Source: CAWIKY01 sp963836905 (GTDB lineage Bacteria; Pseudomonadota; Alphaproteobacteria; Caulobacterales; Hyphomonadaceae). Taken from it: DNA of 64,000 nt. A program made the translations under genes and the position numbers. Below are positions 55,571-63,690 of this stretch, piece after piece. The stretch is taken from positions 558,001 to 622,000 of the forward strand of contig CAWIKY010000006.1 in assembly GCA_963836905.1 (NCBI GenBank), written 5' to 3'. Position 1 is the stretch's first letter, and every line of letters starts with the position of its first letter. The notes below the pieces were generated by a model. That model worked only from the letters and a program-made list of their open reading frames with translations, was not told the DNA's origin and searched no databases.

Positions 55571-56752
55571 ATGAACAAGCTTATTCCCCTGGTATCCGCG
55601 GCAGCTCTGATGACAGGCGCTGCGTATGCCCAGACAACGACAACGCCACCTGCTGAAACCATGCAGGCCCCGGCCACGAACCAGGCCCCGGCCACGAACG
55701 AAGCCAAGCTCTTCACGGATGACGGCGAGCTTATCGGTGCGTCCGTTTTCTCCATGGACGGCAAGGAAGTCGGCGAAGTCGAGCGTGTCGGATTTGCCGA
55801 TGGTCCGTTCGCGGACAGCGTGATCGTCGAAACCGGCGGTTTTCTAGATGTTGGCGGACGCGAAGTCAGCCTGATGCCGGACCAGTATGAAATCTGGCAG
55901 AAGCGCGACTCCGACGAGTTCATGCTGACGCTGGAAGTCGATGCTGCCGCGTTCTCCAAGATGCCGGATTTCGATGTGAACCGTGCGTCCGACTACGTCT
56001 TGTCCGATGACGATCTGATCGACAACGTCACCAGTAGCGTTATTGGTCTGGTCGACGATATGGACGCCGATGACGACATGGACATGGACGGCGACACGGA
56101 CCGGACCAAGGTCGACTATGATGATGAGGAAGTTGTCGACGATCTGGAAGTTGACGCTGACCCGGTCGACACATCGGCAAGCGAGACCAATGAAAAGAAA
56201 ATGAAGGACGCGTCCTCTGACATGACGTCCGGCACCTCGACCACAGGCACATCAACCACGACCTCGCGCCAGATGGATGATCCGATGCCTGCCGGAACGA
56301 CGGCATCACCGACGGTTAGCCCGTCCCCGGAGCGTGTGACCATGCCGGTGATTGGTAACGGCGACGAGATGGACGAGGACGAAATGTCCGATGACATGTC
56401 GACCGACCGCAAGATGAACGATGCGAAGTCCGCCGATGCCGCTGCCACCCCGACGATCAGCCCGTCGCCGGACCGGACGACCATGCCGATGACTGACACG
56501 TCCAAAAACATGGATGCGACGTCATCCACGTCAGGTGCCCAGAAGACGACGCGGACCACCACGACGACAACAACCCGAACCGTGCGTCCGGCAGGTACGA
56601 TGAGCAATGGTGACGACAAGATGGCTCAGGACACCAAGACCATGACCAGAAACATGGACGAAGCGACCGACGGGCCAATGGATGACGATGCCATGGACAT
56701 CAACGACACCACGCGTCAGGTGGCCGAAGACAAGCCGGGCACAGCCAACTAG
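55571..56752 (+). CDS. Secreted PRC-barrel protein with a long Met/Asp/Thr-rich tail
   Basis: 393 residues. A signal peptide (MNKLIPLVSAAALMTGAAYA) is followed by a PRC-barrel-like domain (about 45-150: AKLFTDDGELIGASVFSMDG, VGEVERVGFADGPFADSVIV, FLDVGGREVSLMPDQYEI). The remaining 240 residues are low-complexity, very acidic and rich in Met, Asp and Thr, with a repeated unit PTVSPSPERVTMP / PTISPSPDRTTMP and a TTRTTTTTTTRTV tract. The tail looks disordered and possibly metal-binding or glycosylated; this is inference. A terminator follows directly. Confidence 0.82.
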   Translation: MNKLIPLVSAAALMTGAAYAQTTTTPPAETMQAPATNQAPATNEAKLFTDDGELIGASVFSMDGKEVGEVERVGFADGPFADSVIVETGGFLDVGGREVSLMPDQYEIWQKRDSDEFMLTLEVDAAAFSKMPDFDVNRASDYVLSDDDLIDNVTSSVIGLVDDMDADDDMDMDGDTDRTKVDYDDEEVVDDLEVDADPVDTSASETNEKKMKDASSDMTSGTSTTGTSTTTSRQMDDPMPAGTTASPTVSPSPERVTMPVIGNGDEMDEDEMSDDMSTDRKMNDAKSADAAATPTISPSPDRTTMPMTDTSKNMDATSSTSGAQKTTRTTTTTTTRTVRPAGTMSNGDDKMAQDTKTMTRNMDEATDGPMDDDAMDINDTTRQVAEDKPGTAN

Positions 56753-56774
56753 GCCGACCCGCCTTGTAACGATC

Positions 56775-56807
56775 AAGGGCAGACCTGCGGGTCTGCCCTT
56801 TTCTTTT
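56775..56807 (+). terminator. Terminator after the PRC-barrel gene
   Basis: AAGGGCAGACC and GGTCTGCCCTT form a perfect 11-bp stem around a TGCG loop, followed by TTCTTTT. Confidence 0.92.
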
Positions 56808-56833
56808 GCGGAGAACCATCGGCTACGCGATCG

Positions 56834-57415
56834 TCAGCCGGTTTTTTCTATGACCTTGAACCGGGTCAACTGAACCTCGGCGGGCGCGAACGCCGGACGC
56901 AGTTCAAGCGCCCGGATAACGTCGCCATAAGCCCCCTCGATGTCACCCAGTCGCTCCCGGGCGAGGCCGCGATTGTAATGCGCCGCATGCAGATCGTTCG
57001 TCCCGAGAGCGATTGCCGTGTCGAGCATACGCATGCCGCCTTCGAAATCCTGCGAGACGATCAGGGCTGCGCCCTTGTTGAGAAAGGCCTCGCCCAGTTC
57101 GTTATCGATACGCAGTGCGGCGTCATAGTCCCGGACCGCCCGATCAATCTCGCCGGATCGCATATAGAGGATACCGCGATTTACGAACGTTCCGGCCCGT
57201 GTCGCGAGAGTCATCGCCTCTCCGGTCAGTGCCTTGTCGCAGGTTTCGATAGCAAGGCGCGTCGAGGAGACGTCGTTTTCGGTCTGCAGATAGCAGTTCC
57301 GTGCCAACCCGGAGCCAAGAACAACGGACGATGCCATTGCGGGCAATGCGAGCGTCAGCCCGCCTGCCGTGACAAGTGCTGCGGCTAACGGCTTGCGCCG
57401 GGCTTTCCTGTGCAT
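56834..57415 (-). CDS. Secreted TPR-repeat protein
   Basis: 193 residues. The signal peptide ends LPAMASS. Several TPR units follow from about residue 70: FVNRGILYMRSGEIDRAVRD, AFLNKGAALIVSQDFEGGMR, AHYNRGLARERLGDIEGAYG, and a partial last unit ending near LELRPAFAP. CYLQTENDVSS...ETCDKAL suggests a disulfide in the first mature stretch. It probably acts as a periplasmic scaffold; the partner is unknown. It converges on the PRC-barrel gene. Confidence 0.85.
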   Translation of the reverse strand: MHRKARRKPLAAALVTAGGLTLALPAMASSVVLGSGLARNCYLQTENDVSSTRLAIETCDKALTGEAMTLATRAGTFVNRGILYMRSGEIDRAVRDYDAALRIDNELGEAFLNKGAALIVSQDFEGGMRMLDTAIALGTNDLHAAHYNRGLARERLGDIEGAYGDVIRALELRPAFAPAEVQLTRFKVIEKTG

Positions 57416-57631
57416 GACGACGCTCCCTTTTTCATTTCATGTACGGGATCAAGATACACCGTCTTGCGCAATTGCCCAAACTGGCTCTGGCCCGTCAGTC
57501 CTGACATGTCGCGGGGACGGTTCGCGGACAGACGCGCCGCACACGCCCGCTATGGGCTTTTTCCACATGCGGTCTTATATGCCGCAACCATTCCTCTCCT
57601 TGCCCTCTCCGCCGAAAGCGCTGCTCCGCCC

Positions 57632-58960
57632 ATGTCCGTCACCCTGTCCCAGCCGAAAGTCGGCATTGTCTCTCTCGGTTGTCCGAAGGCTCTGGTCGAT
57701 TCCGAGCGCATCGTGACGCGGCTGCGGGCCGAGGGCTACACGATTGCACCGGATTACGCAGGCGCGGACCTGGTGCTGGTCAATACCTGCGGCTTTCTGG
57801 ACAGCGCGCGCGACGAAAGCCTGGATGCCATTGGTGAGGCGATCAATGCCAATGGCAAGGTGATTGTCACCGGCTGCCTCGGCGCCGAACCTGACGTGAT
57901 CCGCGAGCGCCACCCGGGCGTTCTGGCCGTTACCGGTCCGCACCAGTACGAGCAGGTGATGAGCGCGGTGCATGAGCATCTGACCCCGCCACATGACCCG
58001 TATCTCGACCTGATCCCTGAAGCCGGACTGAAGCTGACGCCGCGCCATTACGGCTATCTGAAGATTGCCGAAGGCTGCCACAACAAGTGCAGTTTCTGCA
58101 TCATTCCGAAACTGCGGGGCGATCTGGTGTCGCGGCCCATTGATCATGTGCTGCGCGAGGCCGAGCAATTGGTGAAGTCCGGCGTCAAGGAGATCATGGT
58201 CATCAGCCAGGACACGTCCGCCTACGGGCTGGACGTGCGTTATGAGAAGAAGAGCTGGAAGGGTATCGAGTACGAGACCCGGTTCCTCGATCTCTGCCGG
58301 GGGCTCGGCAAGCTCGATGCCTGGATCCGGCTGCACTACGTCTATCCCTATCCGCATGTGGACAGGGTGATGCCGCTGATGGCCGAGGGCGCGATCCTCC
58401 CCTATCTCGACATTCCCTTCCAGCATGCCGCGCCTTCGGTGCTGAAGGCCATGCGCCGACCTGCCAATGGCGACCGCGTGCTGGAGCGATTGCTGCAATG
58501 GCGGCGCGATGTGCCGGATCTGGCCATCCGGTCGTCCTTCATAGTCGGCTTTCCCGGTGAGACCGAGGCCGACTTCGAGTTTCTGCTCGACTGGATGCGC
58601 GAAGCGAAAATCGACCGGGCCGGGTGCTTCAAATACGAAGATGTCATCCATGCCGACAGCCGCGCGCTGGGCGGTCAGGTGCCGGAAGAGGTCAAGCAGG
58701 ACCGATGGAACCGGTTCATGGAAGTACAGGCTGAAATTTCAGCCGCGCGGGCACAAGGGCAGATTGGTACACTCGTCGATGTGATCGTCGACGAGATCGA
58801 TGTGGAAAACGATCTCGCCATTGGACGCACCAAGGCGGATGCGCCTGAAATCGATGGCAAGGTTTATCTTGCCGAGGGCAGCGATCTTGAACCGGGCGAT
58901 ATCGTCGAGGCGCGGGTGACGGCCGCTGACGCCTATGACCTGCACGCCGAAGCGGCCTGA
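57632..58960 (+). CDS. rimO: Ribosomal protein uS12 methylthiotransferase RimO
   Basis: 442 residues from ATG 57632 (MSVTLSQPKVGIVSLGCPKA). The N-terminal MTTase cysteines are in SLGCPKALVDSE, NTCGFLDSA and TGCLGAE; the radical SAM cluster is EGCHNKCSFCIIPKLRG. A C-terminal TRAM domain (about 375-440) binds RNA or protein. RimO adds methylthio to an Asp of ribosomal protein S12 (Asp88 in E. coli). A longer in-frame reading upstream of this ATG is not family-like. Confidence 0.96.
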   Translation: MSVTLSQPKVGIVSLGCPKALVDSERIVTRLRAEGYTIAPDYAGADLVLVNTCGFLDSARDESLDAIGEAINANGKVIVTGCLGAEPDVIRERHPGVLAVTGPHQYEQVMSAVHEHLTPPHDPYLDLIPEAGLKLTPRHYGYLKIAEGCHNKCSFCIIPKLRGDLVSRPIDHVLREAEQLVKSGVKEIMVISQDTSAYGLDVRYEKKSWKGIEYETRFLDLCRGLGKLDAWIRLHYVYPYPHVDRVMPLMAEGAILPYLDIPFQHAAPSVLKAMRRPANGDRVLERLLQWRRDVPDLAIRSSFIVGFPGETEADFEFLLDWMREAKIDRAGCFKYEDVIHADSRALGGQVPEEVKQDRWNRFMEVQAEISAARAQGQIGTLVDVIVDEIDVENDLAIGRTKADAPEIDGKVYLAEGSDLEPGDIVEARVTAADAYDLHAEAA

Positions 58961-59036
58961 GCACCCGGCGATTGTGGAACCCCGGATCGGGGTATAAGTT
59001 GGTAGCGCAACGACCGTCTTCGACAGGGCCGAACAC

Positions 59037-59954
59037 ATGGACAACATTCTGGGCCGTTTCGGCGGACGCCTGCCCATTATTCTGGTCGCCCTCGTGGGCA
59101 TTGCGATCTACTGGTTCTCCAACCAGGAAGAGGTCGGCTATACCGAGCGCAAGCAGGTTCTGACCACTACCATCGAGGAAGAAAACCAGCTCGGCCTGCA
59201 ATCCTATGTCCAGATGCTGCAACAAGAAGGCAGTGCGGTACTCTGCATCGAGAATACGCAATGTTCTCCAGCTGACGCACTATATGTCGATACCGTGCGC
59301 GATATCGGCGAACGGTTGCGTGTGGCAGCGATCGAGTATGAAGAAGAGCTGATCGAGGCCGGTCGTCCGGTCGAACCGAAAGCCCGCGCTTTCGACTGGG
59401 CGTTCAACGTCATCTCCTCCGAACAGCCGAACGCTTTCTGCCTGCCGGGCGGCTATGTGGCCGTCTATACCGGCATTCTCGATGTCAGCGGCAATTTCGA
59501 CGGGCGTGTCACGCCGGAAGATGTGGCCGATCCTGACAAGCTGGCCGTCATCATGGGACACGAGATCGCTCATGCACTTGCCCGCCATGGCGGCGAGCGC
59601 ATGAGCCAAGGCCGGATCATGCAAATGGGGCAGATGGCTGTTGGCGTTGCTGCAGGGGACAGCCGCGTGATGCAGGCCTTTGGTATGGCAGCGCAAACGG
59701 GCGTCTTGTTGCCATTCTCGCGACAGCATGAAACCGAGGCCGACCAGATCGGTCTCGAACTGCTTGTCCGCGCCTGTTACGACCCGCGCGAGGCTCCCGA
59801 ATTGTGGGAGCGCATGGGTGAGTTGAGCGGAGGCCAGACACCGCCGGAATTCATGTCCACCCATCCCGGCGCAGACACGCGTGCCGCGAACTTTCGCGAG
59901 TGGATGCCGGCTGCCATCGCGGCTTACGAGGCACGCTGCGGAGCGCTTCGGTAG
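59037..59954 (+). CDS. M48-family metalloprotease (membrane-anchored)
   Basis: 305 residues. The N-terminal membrane anchor (LPIILVALVGIAIYWFSNQE) precedes a long helical linker and the peptidase domain. The zinc site is VIMGHEIAHALARHGGE (HExxH) with the downstream Glu in QHETEADQIGLELLV. Related proteins (YggG/LoiP, BepA) degrade or chaperone misfolded outer-membrane proteins. A conserved Cys pair (LCIENTQC) lies before the catalytic domain. It follows rimO by 76 bases. Confidence 0.9.
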   Translation: MDNILGRFGGRLPIILVALVGIAIYWFSNQEEVGYTERKQVLTTTIEEENQLGLQSYVQMLQQEGSAVLCIENTQCSPADALYVDTVRDIGERLRVAAIEYEEELIEAGRPVEPKARAFDWAFNVISSEQPNAFCLPGGYVAVYTGILDVSGNFDGRVTPEDVADPDKLAVIMGHEIAHALARHGGERMSQGRIMQMGQMAVGVAAGDSRVMQAFGMAAQTGVLLPFSRQHETEADQIGLELLVRACYDPREAPELWERMGELSGGQTPPEFMSTHPGADTRAANFREWMPAAIAAYEARCGALR

Positions 59955-60179
59955 GGGGCTTTTCTCGGCATAGCGGCACGGATGAACGCTACGACAAAGA
60001 CTGTGGCTCTGAGCCGACCCCCACCCGCACTCCCCCTTTCCGGGGGAGGCGTTCCGCTTCGAAGCGCTGCCGAGTGTAGCGCGCCATTCAGTTTTAGATC
60101 TCGGGACACCCGGTTCTGGATCACTTTTCGCCGTTTCGGCCCCTTAACCCGAGCCCCTCTCGAGCGCCCTTCGAGAACC
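59955..60179. other. Intergenic stretch between M48 protease and phage-like block
   Basis: About 225 bases without a clear gene. A family D hairpin lies at 60018-60056 (CCCCCACCCGCAC and CGGGGGAGG-like arms). The block beyond it is transcribed leftward and phage-like, so the left end of the element probably lies in this stretch. No attachment repeat could be identified. Confidence 0.5.
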
Positions 60180-60986
60180 TCACGAACCCCCTTCGATGAT
60201 CAGCTCTCCGACGTTCTTTTGATGCTTGCCGCCTGCGGCCGACCAGGTCGTCTGCACCGCCTCTACCTTGAAGGCGGAGAAGGTCTCTCGGATCTCCGGC
60301 ACGTCGTTGAGAGACAGGATGAACCGCCCCTTGATCGCGGCCAGCTGCGCAGCCATCGCCTCGAAGTCCTCCCGCGCGAACATCGCCTCGCCATAGTCGT
60401 CCTCGCTCCCGAAATAGGGCGGGTCGAGATAGAAGAGCGTGCCCGGCCGGTCATAGCGCTTGATGAAGTCCGCCCAGGGCAACTGCTCGATCAGCACGCC
60501 GGAAAGCCGGGTGTGAAGCTCTTCCAGAACAGGCGCGAGCTTGGTTACGTCGAACCGCTGGCCGGTGGTGTAATTCACCCCGAACGAGCGCCGTTTGCGC
60601 TGCCCGCCGAACCCTGTCCGCTGGAGGTAGAGGAAGCGCGCCGCCCGCTCCAGATCGGTCAGCGTTTCGGCCCGCGTCTGGGCCAGCCGCTCGAACTCGC
60701 GCCGCGCGGTGAGCTGATAGCGGATCATCTCCATGAACGGCACGTAATGGCGCTGTAGCACGCGAAAGAGGTTCGCCACGTCGCCGTCGAGGTCGTTGAT
60801 GGCCTCGCAGGGCGGCTTCATCGTGCGGCGCAGGAACACCCCGCCCATGCCGACGAAAGGCTCTGCGTAGAGTGTGTGAGGTATGGCCTGAATGCGCTCC
60901 ACAAGGCGTTTGGCGAGGTTGCGCTTGCCCCCGATTGTCGGGGCAGGTGGCAGCGCCGGGTCCACCGGGATGAGAGTCGACTCCAT
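60180..60986 (-). CDS. D12-class DNA adenine-N6 methyltransferase (Dam-like)
   Basis: 268 residues. Motif I FVGMGGVFLRRTMKPPC, KRRSFGVNYTTG and catalytic DPPYFGSEDDYGEAMF (DPPY 188-191) define the D12 (Dam) class. Phage-encoded Dam relatives methylate GATC or related sites and can shield phage DNA. The usual host methylase of alphaproteobacteria, CcrM, is of a different class (GANTC). No restriction partner is next to it. It reads leftward, as do the small phage genes upstream of it. Confidence 0.87.
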   Translation of the reverse strand: MESTLIPVDPALPPAPTIGGKRNLAKRLVERIQAIPHTLYAEPFVGMGGVFLRRTMKPPCEAINDLDGDVANLFRVLQRHYVPFMEMIRYQLTARREFERLAQTRAETLTDLERAARFLYLQRTGFGGQRKRRSFGVNYTTGQRFDVTKLAPVLEELHTRLSGVLIEQLPWADFIKRYDRPGTLFYLDPPYFGSEDDYGEAMFAREDFEAMAAQLAAIKGRFILSLNDVPEIRETFSAFKVEAVQTTWSAAGGKHQKNVGELIIEGGS

Positions 60987-61039
60987 GAAAATGCGGTCCT
61001 AGAAACATCCCGCCAGTGATCGCTGGTGCGGGACGGAAA

Positions 61040-61102
61040 GCACGCTGCAGCGTGCCGATGTGGGTGCCTCAAGCACCCGGCTCGGAGCGCGCCAACGCTC
61101 CG
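61040..61102. other. Three consecutive perfect hairpins
   Basis: GCACGCTGCAGCGTGC (61040-61055), GGGTGC-CTCAA-GCACCC (61062-61078) and CGGAGCG-CGCCAA-CGCTCCG (61083-61102) follow one another within 63 bases in the 147-base divergent gap between the methylase gene and a membrane-protein gene. The stems are unrelated in sequence. The function is unknown; they could be an operator, attenuator, origin-like or packaging signal. Confidence 0.7.
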
Positions 61103-61133
61103 GCCCCCGCTGGGGACGGGGAAAGGTTTGGGA

Positions 61134-61670
61134 ATGAGTAAGGCGAAAGATATCTCGGATGACGAAATAGCTTGGGCGGCCAATATCCAGCTCCAGCGAG
61201 CTGTTGCTGTAAACGCTCTGACGGCGATCCACGTTGAGAATGGCTACTCTGCCCGACACCGATTTGTGACCGCCGTACTGGTTGGTAATGGCGCACTCGC
61301 TATCGGCTTCGGTGAAGCCATACGATCGGGGAGCGCGGACGGTCTTCCAATCGTCATTTTGTTCGGTTTGTCGATCTTGAGTGTTTTGTTGGCGGCAGCC
61401 AGCCTCTGGCCCATGGCGATCATAGCTGATCGACTTGCTAAAAATGGAACGGACATAGCTTACGAACTCGGCGCGGTGGCATTCCTTTATCGAACTGGTG
61501 ACCCCAATAATGAATCTCTCAAAGGGGTGCCACGTAGACCGACCTCGAATTTGTTTATTCTGGCAAACTGGCTGGCTGTCGCTGGGGGCTTCGGTTTCGT
61601 TGCAACTATCATCGCGTCCACGCTTCTTCTTTTGAACGGATGCCTGGTCTTTCTGCCCGGAAGTCAATAG
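61134..61670 (+). CDS. Membrane protein of unknown function
   Basis: 178 residues from ATG 61134 with GGAAAGG upstream. The N-terminus is hydrophilic (SKAKDISDDEIAWAANIQLQ); three hydrophobic segments follow (about 48-62, 74-95 and 142-168: LPIVILFGLSILSVLLAAAS, WLAVAGGFGFVATIIASTLL). It reads against the flanking phage genes and its sequence is a little richer in A+T, so it may be a cargo (moron) gene. No family is recognised. Confidence 0.7.
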   Translation: MSKAKDISDDEIAWAANIQLQRAVAVNALTAIHVENGYSARHRFVTAVLVGNGALAIGFGEAIRSGSADGLPIVILFGLSILSVLLAAASLWPMAIIADRLAKNGTDIAYELGAVAFLYRTGDPNNESLKGVPRRPTSNLFILANWLAVAGGFGFVATIIASTLLLLNGCLVFLPGSQ

Positions 61671-61693
61671 GCATTTTAACTTCACGCCCTCCA

Positions 61694-61981
61694 TCATACC
61701 CTCGCATACGGATTGAAGCAGGCCGCCAGACAGGCCTCGCCGATGATCGTTCGCCAGAGCCGGTCGTGAACCGCGAAGTAGCGCGCCTCGCCTGCATCCG
61801 CTCTCTTGCGGGCGGCAGAGAGCCGCCGCCGCAGCTCCCTTCGCGCGCCCTTCCAGTGTGCCCCGCAGATGAACACGGTCTCGCCCTCGGCCTCGAACGT
61901 GCGCTCGCAGAACGGCACGACGCACGGGCTGCGGCCGGACTTCACCTTGGCGAGGAAAGCAGGAGAGAGTTCGGCCGTCAT
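61694..61981 (-). CDS. Small phage-region protein, possible zinc finger
   Basis: 95 residues from ATG 61981 (MTAELSPAFLAKVKSGRSPC). It has CVVPFCERTF, FICGAHWKGARR and a basic helix RRRLSAARKRADAG. The Cys/His pattern (C-x4-C...C-x2-H) could bind zinc. The ATG overlaps the stop of the next gene upstream (TGATG), so it is coupled with that gene. No family is recognised. Confidence 0.6.
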   Translation of the reverse strand: MTAELSPAFLAKVKSGRSPCVVPFCERTFEAEGETVFICGAHWKGARRELRRRLSAARKRADAGEARYFAVHDRLWRTIIGEACLAACFNPYARV

Positions 61982-62202
61982 CACCGGTCTGTCTTTTCGT
62001 AGAGAGGTGCAAACCTGTAATCGCCTGTCTTGCACACGCGTTTTCTGATCCGCTTTGCGAACGCAACGAGCTCGTCTCGCCCCTCCCAGTCCCGTCGATT
62101 GCCGAAAGGGTCGGTGTCCAGAAGTCTTATGCTGAGTTCGGTTTGTAGCAGCAGGCGAAAAGCATCGGTGTTGGTGAAGGATATCCTGCCCTGCTTGCTC
62201 AC
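61981..62202 (-). CDS. Small phage-region protein of unknown function
   Basis: 73 residues (MSKQGRISFTNTDAFRLLLQ; ...VAFAKRIRKRVCKTGDYRF). It is basic, with a possible helical middle, and has overlapping starts and stops with both neighbours: its ATG overlaps the stop of the gene upstream at 62199-62202, and its own stop overlaps the next start. No family is recognised. Confidence 0.55.
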   Translation of the reverse strand: MSKQGRISFTNTDAFRLLLQTELSIRLLDTDPFGNRRDWEGRDELVAFAKRIRKRVCKTGDYRFAPLYEKTDR

Positions 62203-62540
62203 GCCGCCGCCTCTTGGCGTGCGGCCTCGACGATCTCCCAGAGCCGCTTGCCGTCAGCGGTGCGCGCCTCGAAGTGCTGCCAAGGCAGTTGCGGTCCGAA
62301 GACCGGTTCCAGCCAGTTCCCCGCCAGACCGGCCCGCGCGTCCGAGGGCAGGTCCGTCATCGGCCGCATCCGGCACAGCCAGTGACGGCCCGCCCTGTCG
62401 CGCACCGCGATGTCTTCGCCCATGATGCCGATCACGTTCAGCAAGCCGCCTTTCGTCAATGTGCGGGTCGCCTCCATCGCATTCAGCACGAGAACATCGG
62501 TCAGCGCCGGTTCACTGCGGGAGATTGCCGGAACGCTCAC
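62199..62540 (-). CDS. Small phage-region protein of unknown function
   Basis: 113 residues. N-terminal ISRSEPALTDVLVLNAMEAT, a hydrophobic TKGGLLNVIGIMGEDIAVRD strand pair and WLEPVFGPQLPWQHFEARTA. The end overlaps the next gene downstream by four bases. Organisation in overlapping small genes is typical of phage. No family is recognised. Confidence 0.55.
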   Translation of the reverse strand: MSVPAISRSEPALTDVLVLNAMEATRTLTKGGLLNVIGIMGEDIAVRDRAGRHWLCRMRPMTDLPSDARAGLAGNWLEPVFGPQLPWQHFEARTADGKRLWEIVEAARQEAAA

Positions 62541-62845
62541 GAGAGCCGCTTGCGCAGGGCACGGCGAGCCTGCTTTGCCCGGCGCGCGGTCGGCACCGGC
62601 ATGGCGCGCAGGCGCGGCAGCGCGAAGTCCATCAGGTTCAGCGAGCGGCGAACCGTGCGGTCGGCAAAGCCGGTCTCGACCAGCGCCACCCCTGCGCAGA
62701 TGCGCCAGGTCCGATAGGCCCGCTCGGAGCCGAAGAAACGCTCATCGATATCCTCCGGCGCGATCATCCCCTTTGAGGCGATGATCGCGGTCGCAAAATC
62801 GTCTGCGGTCGGGTGTCTGGCTACGGCGGGCATTCTGCGCTCCAT
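62537..62845 (-). CDS. Small phage-region protein of unknown function
   Basis: 102 residues. A helical protein with RIC and a basic C-terminus (PVPTARRAKQARRALRKRLS). It overlaps the gene downstream by four bases. ATG 62845 or 62833 (MPAVARHPTADDFATAIIAS) are both possible starts. No family is recognised; the basic tail could bind DNA. Confidence 0.55.
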   Translation of the reverse strand: MERRMPAVARHPTADDFATAIIASKGMIAPEDIDERFFGSERAYRTWRICAGVALVETGFADRTVRRSLNLMDFALPRLRAMPVPTARRAKQARRALRKRLS

Positions 62846-63042
62846 CGGGTGGGGTGGGGAGCCGCTTTACGGTTGCCTCGGCAACCTCACGCGCACGTTT
62901 CACAAGACATTTTGCCTTGGAACGGTGCCGGTAGATCCCGGCACGCAGGGGGGCTTGCGGCCCGTACCTGACTCCCCTTTCGGGTATGGCTTGAGGTTTA
63001 CCCGCGCGCGCGAGAGCCGGTCAGGCCGAAGCGCTTCCGGGC
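62846..63042. other. Phage-region intergenic stretch with hairpins
   Basis: Between two leftward phage genes. It holds GGTTGC-CTCG-GCAACC (62871-62886) and a GTGCCG...CGGCAC stem (62925-62944). No gene was found. These stems resemble the hairpins at 61040-61102 in style. Confidence 0.55.
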
Positions 63043-63690
63043 TCACCGCCTGCCCCCTGCCGAGACCGCTTTCAGGTCCGGCAGGGCCATCGTTTCCGGC
63101 ACCCGCCAGAGGTGGCGCACCGTGCCCCGGTTCACGACGTCCTCCTCGGCCGGATAGACCTCGACCGCGCGCGCACCCCTGCCCATCGCAGCGTTCTTCA
63201 GCGCCTGCAGCTCGTCCCAGCCGATCCGGCCGGAATGGTTGACCGCCAGCCATCGCCCGTCTTCGCTAAGGTGCCAGTCCGGGTCGGTTTCCAGCGCGGC
63301 GAGGTCCTGCTCTGCCAGCCCCCAACTGCGCCAGCCGAGCGCGCGCACCGCGCCGAACATCGCCATCCGCAGCGCCAGCGGCACCTTCAGAACCCCCAAA
63401 GCCTCAAGGAATATCGCGTCGGCGATGAGCCTCGAGAACTCTGCGCCAGCGTAGAGCCGGTCGTGCAGCACCGCTGCAGCGGCCCATTTCCCGTCAGCTG
63501 GGAACCAGCGCAGGAGCGGTGCCGGAATCGAGGCAAGGTCGGTGATGAAACCCGCCTCCACAAACACCCGCAGCGCCGAGTGGCGCGTCCCCACCCCGTA
63601 ATCGAGCGGGCGCACCAGCTTCACCAGCTGCCGCCCGCGCCGTTTTTGACCGCTCAGAACCTCGTATTCGAGAGGCGCGGTGAACGTCAT
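63043..63690 (-). CDS. DUF1353 domain protein with a second C-terminal domain (phage)
   Basis: 215 residues. The N-terminal half has FITDLASIPAPLLRWFPADG and VLHDRLY, the core of DUF1353, a phage-associated family possibly related to cell-wall hydrolases. The C-terminal half (HLSEDGRWLAVNHSGRIGWD, VEVYPAEEDVVNRGTVRHLW) looks like a separate DUF7694-like domain. The combination in one gene is seen here; what it does is unknown. Its ATG overlaps the stop of the upstream gene by three bases. Confidence 0.72.
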   Translation of the reverse strand: MTFTAPLEYEVLSGQKRRGRQLVKLVRPLDYGVGTRHSALRVFVEAGFITDLASIPAPLLRWFPADGKWAAAAVLHDRLYAGAEFSRLIADAIFLEALGVLKVPLALRMAMFGAVRALGWRSWGLAEQDLAALETDPDWHLSEDGRWLAVNHSGRIGWDELQALKNAAMGRGARAVEVYPAEEDVVNRGTVRHLWRVPETMALPDLKAVSAGGRR

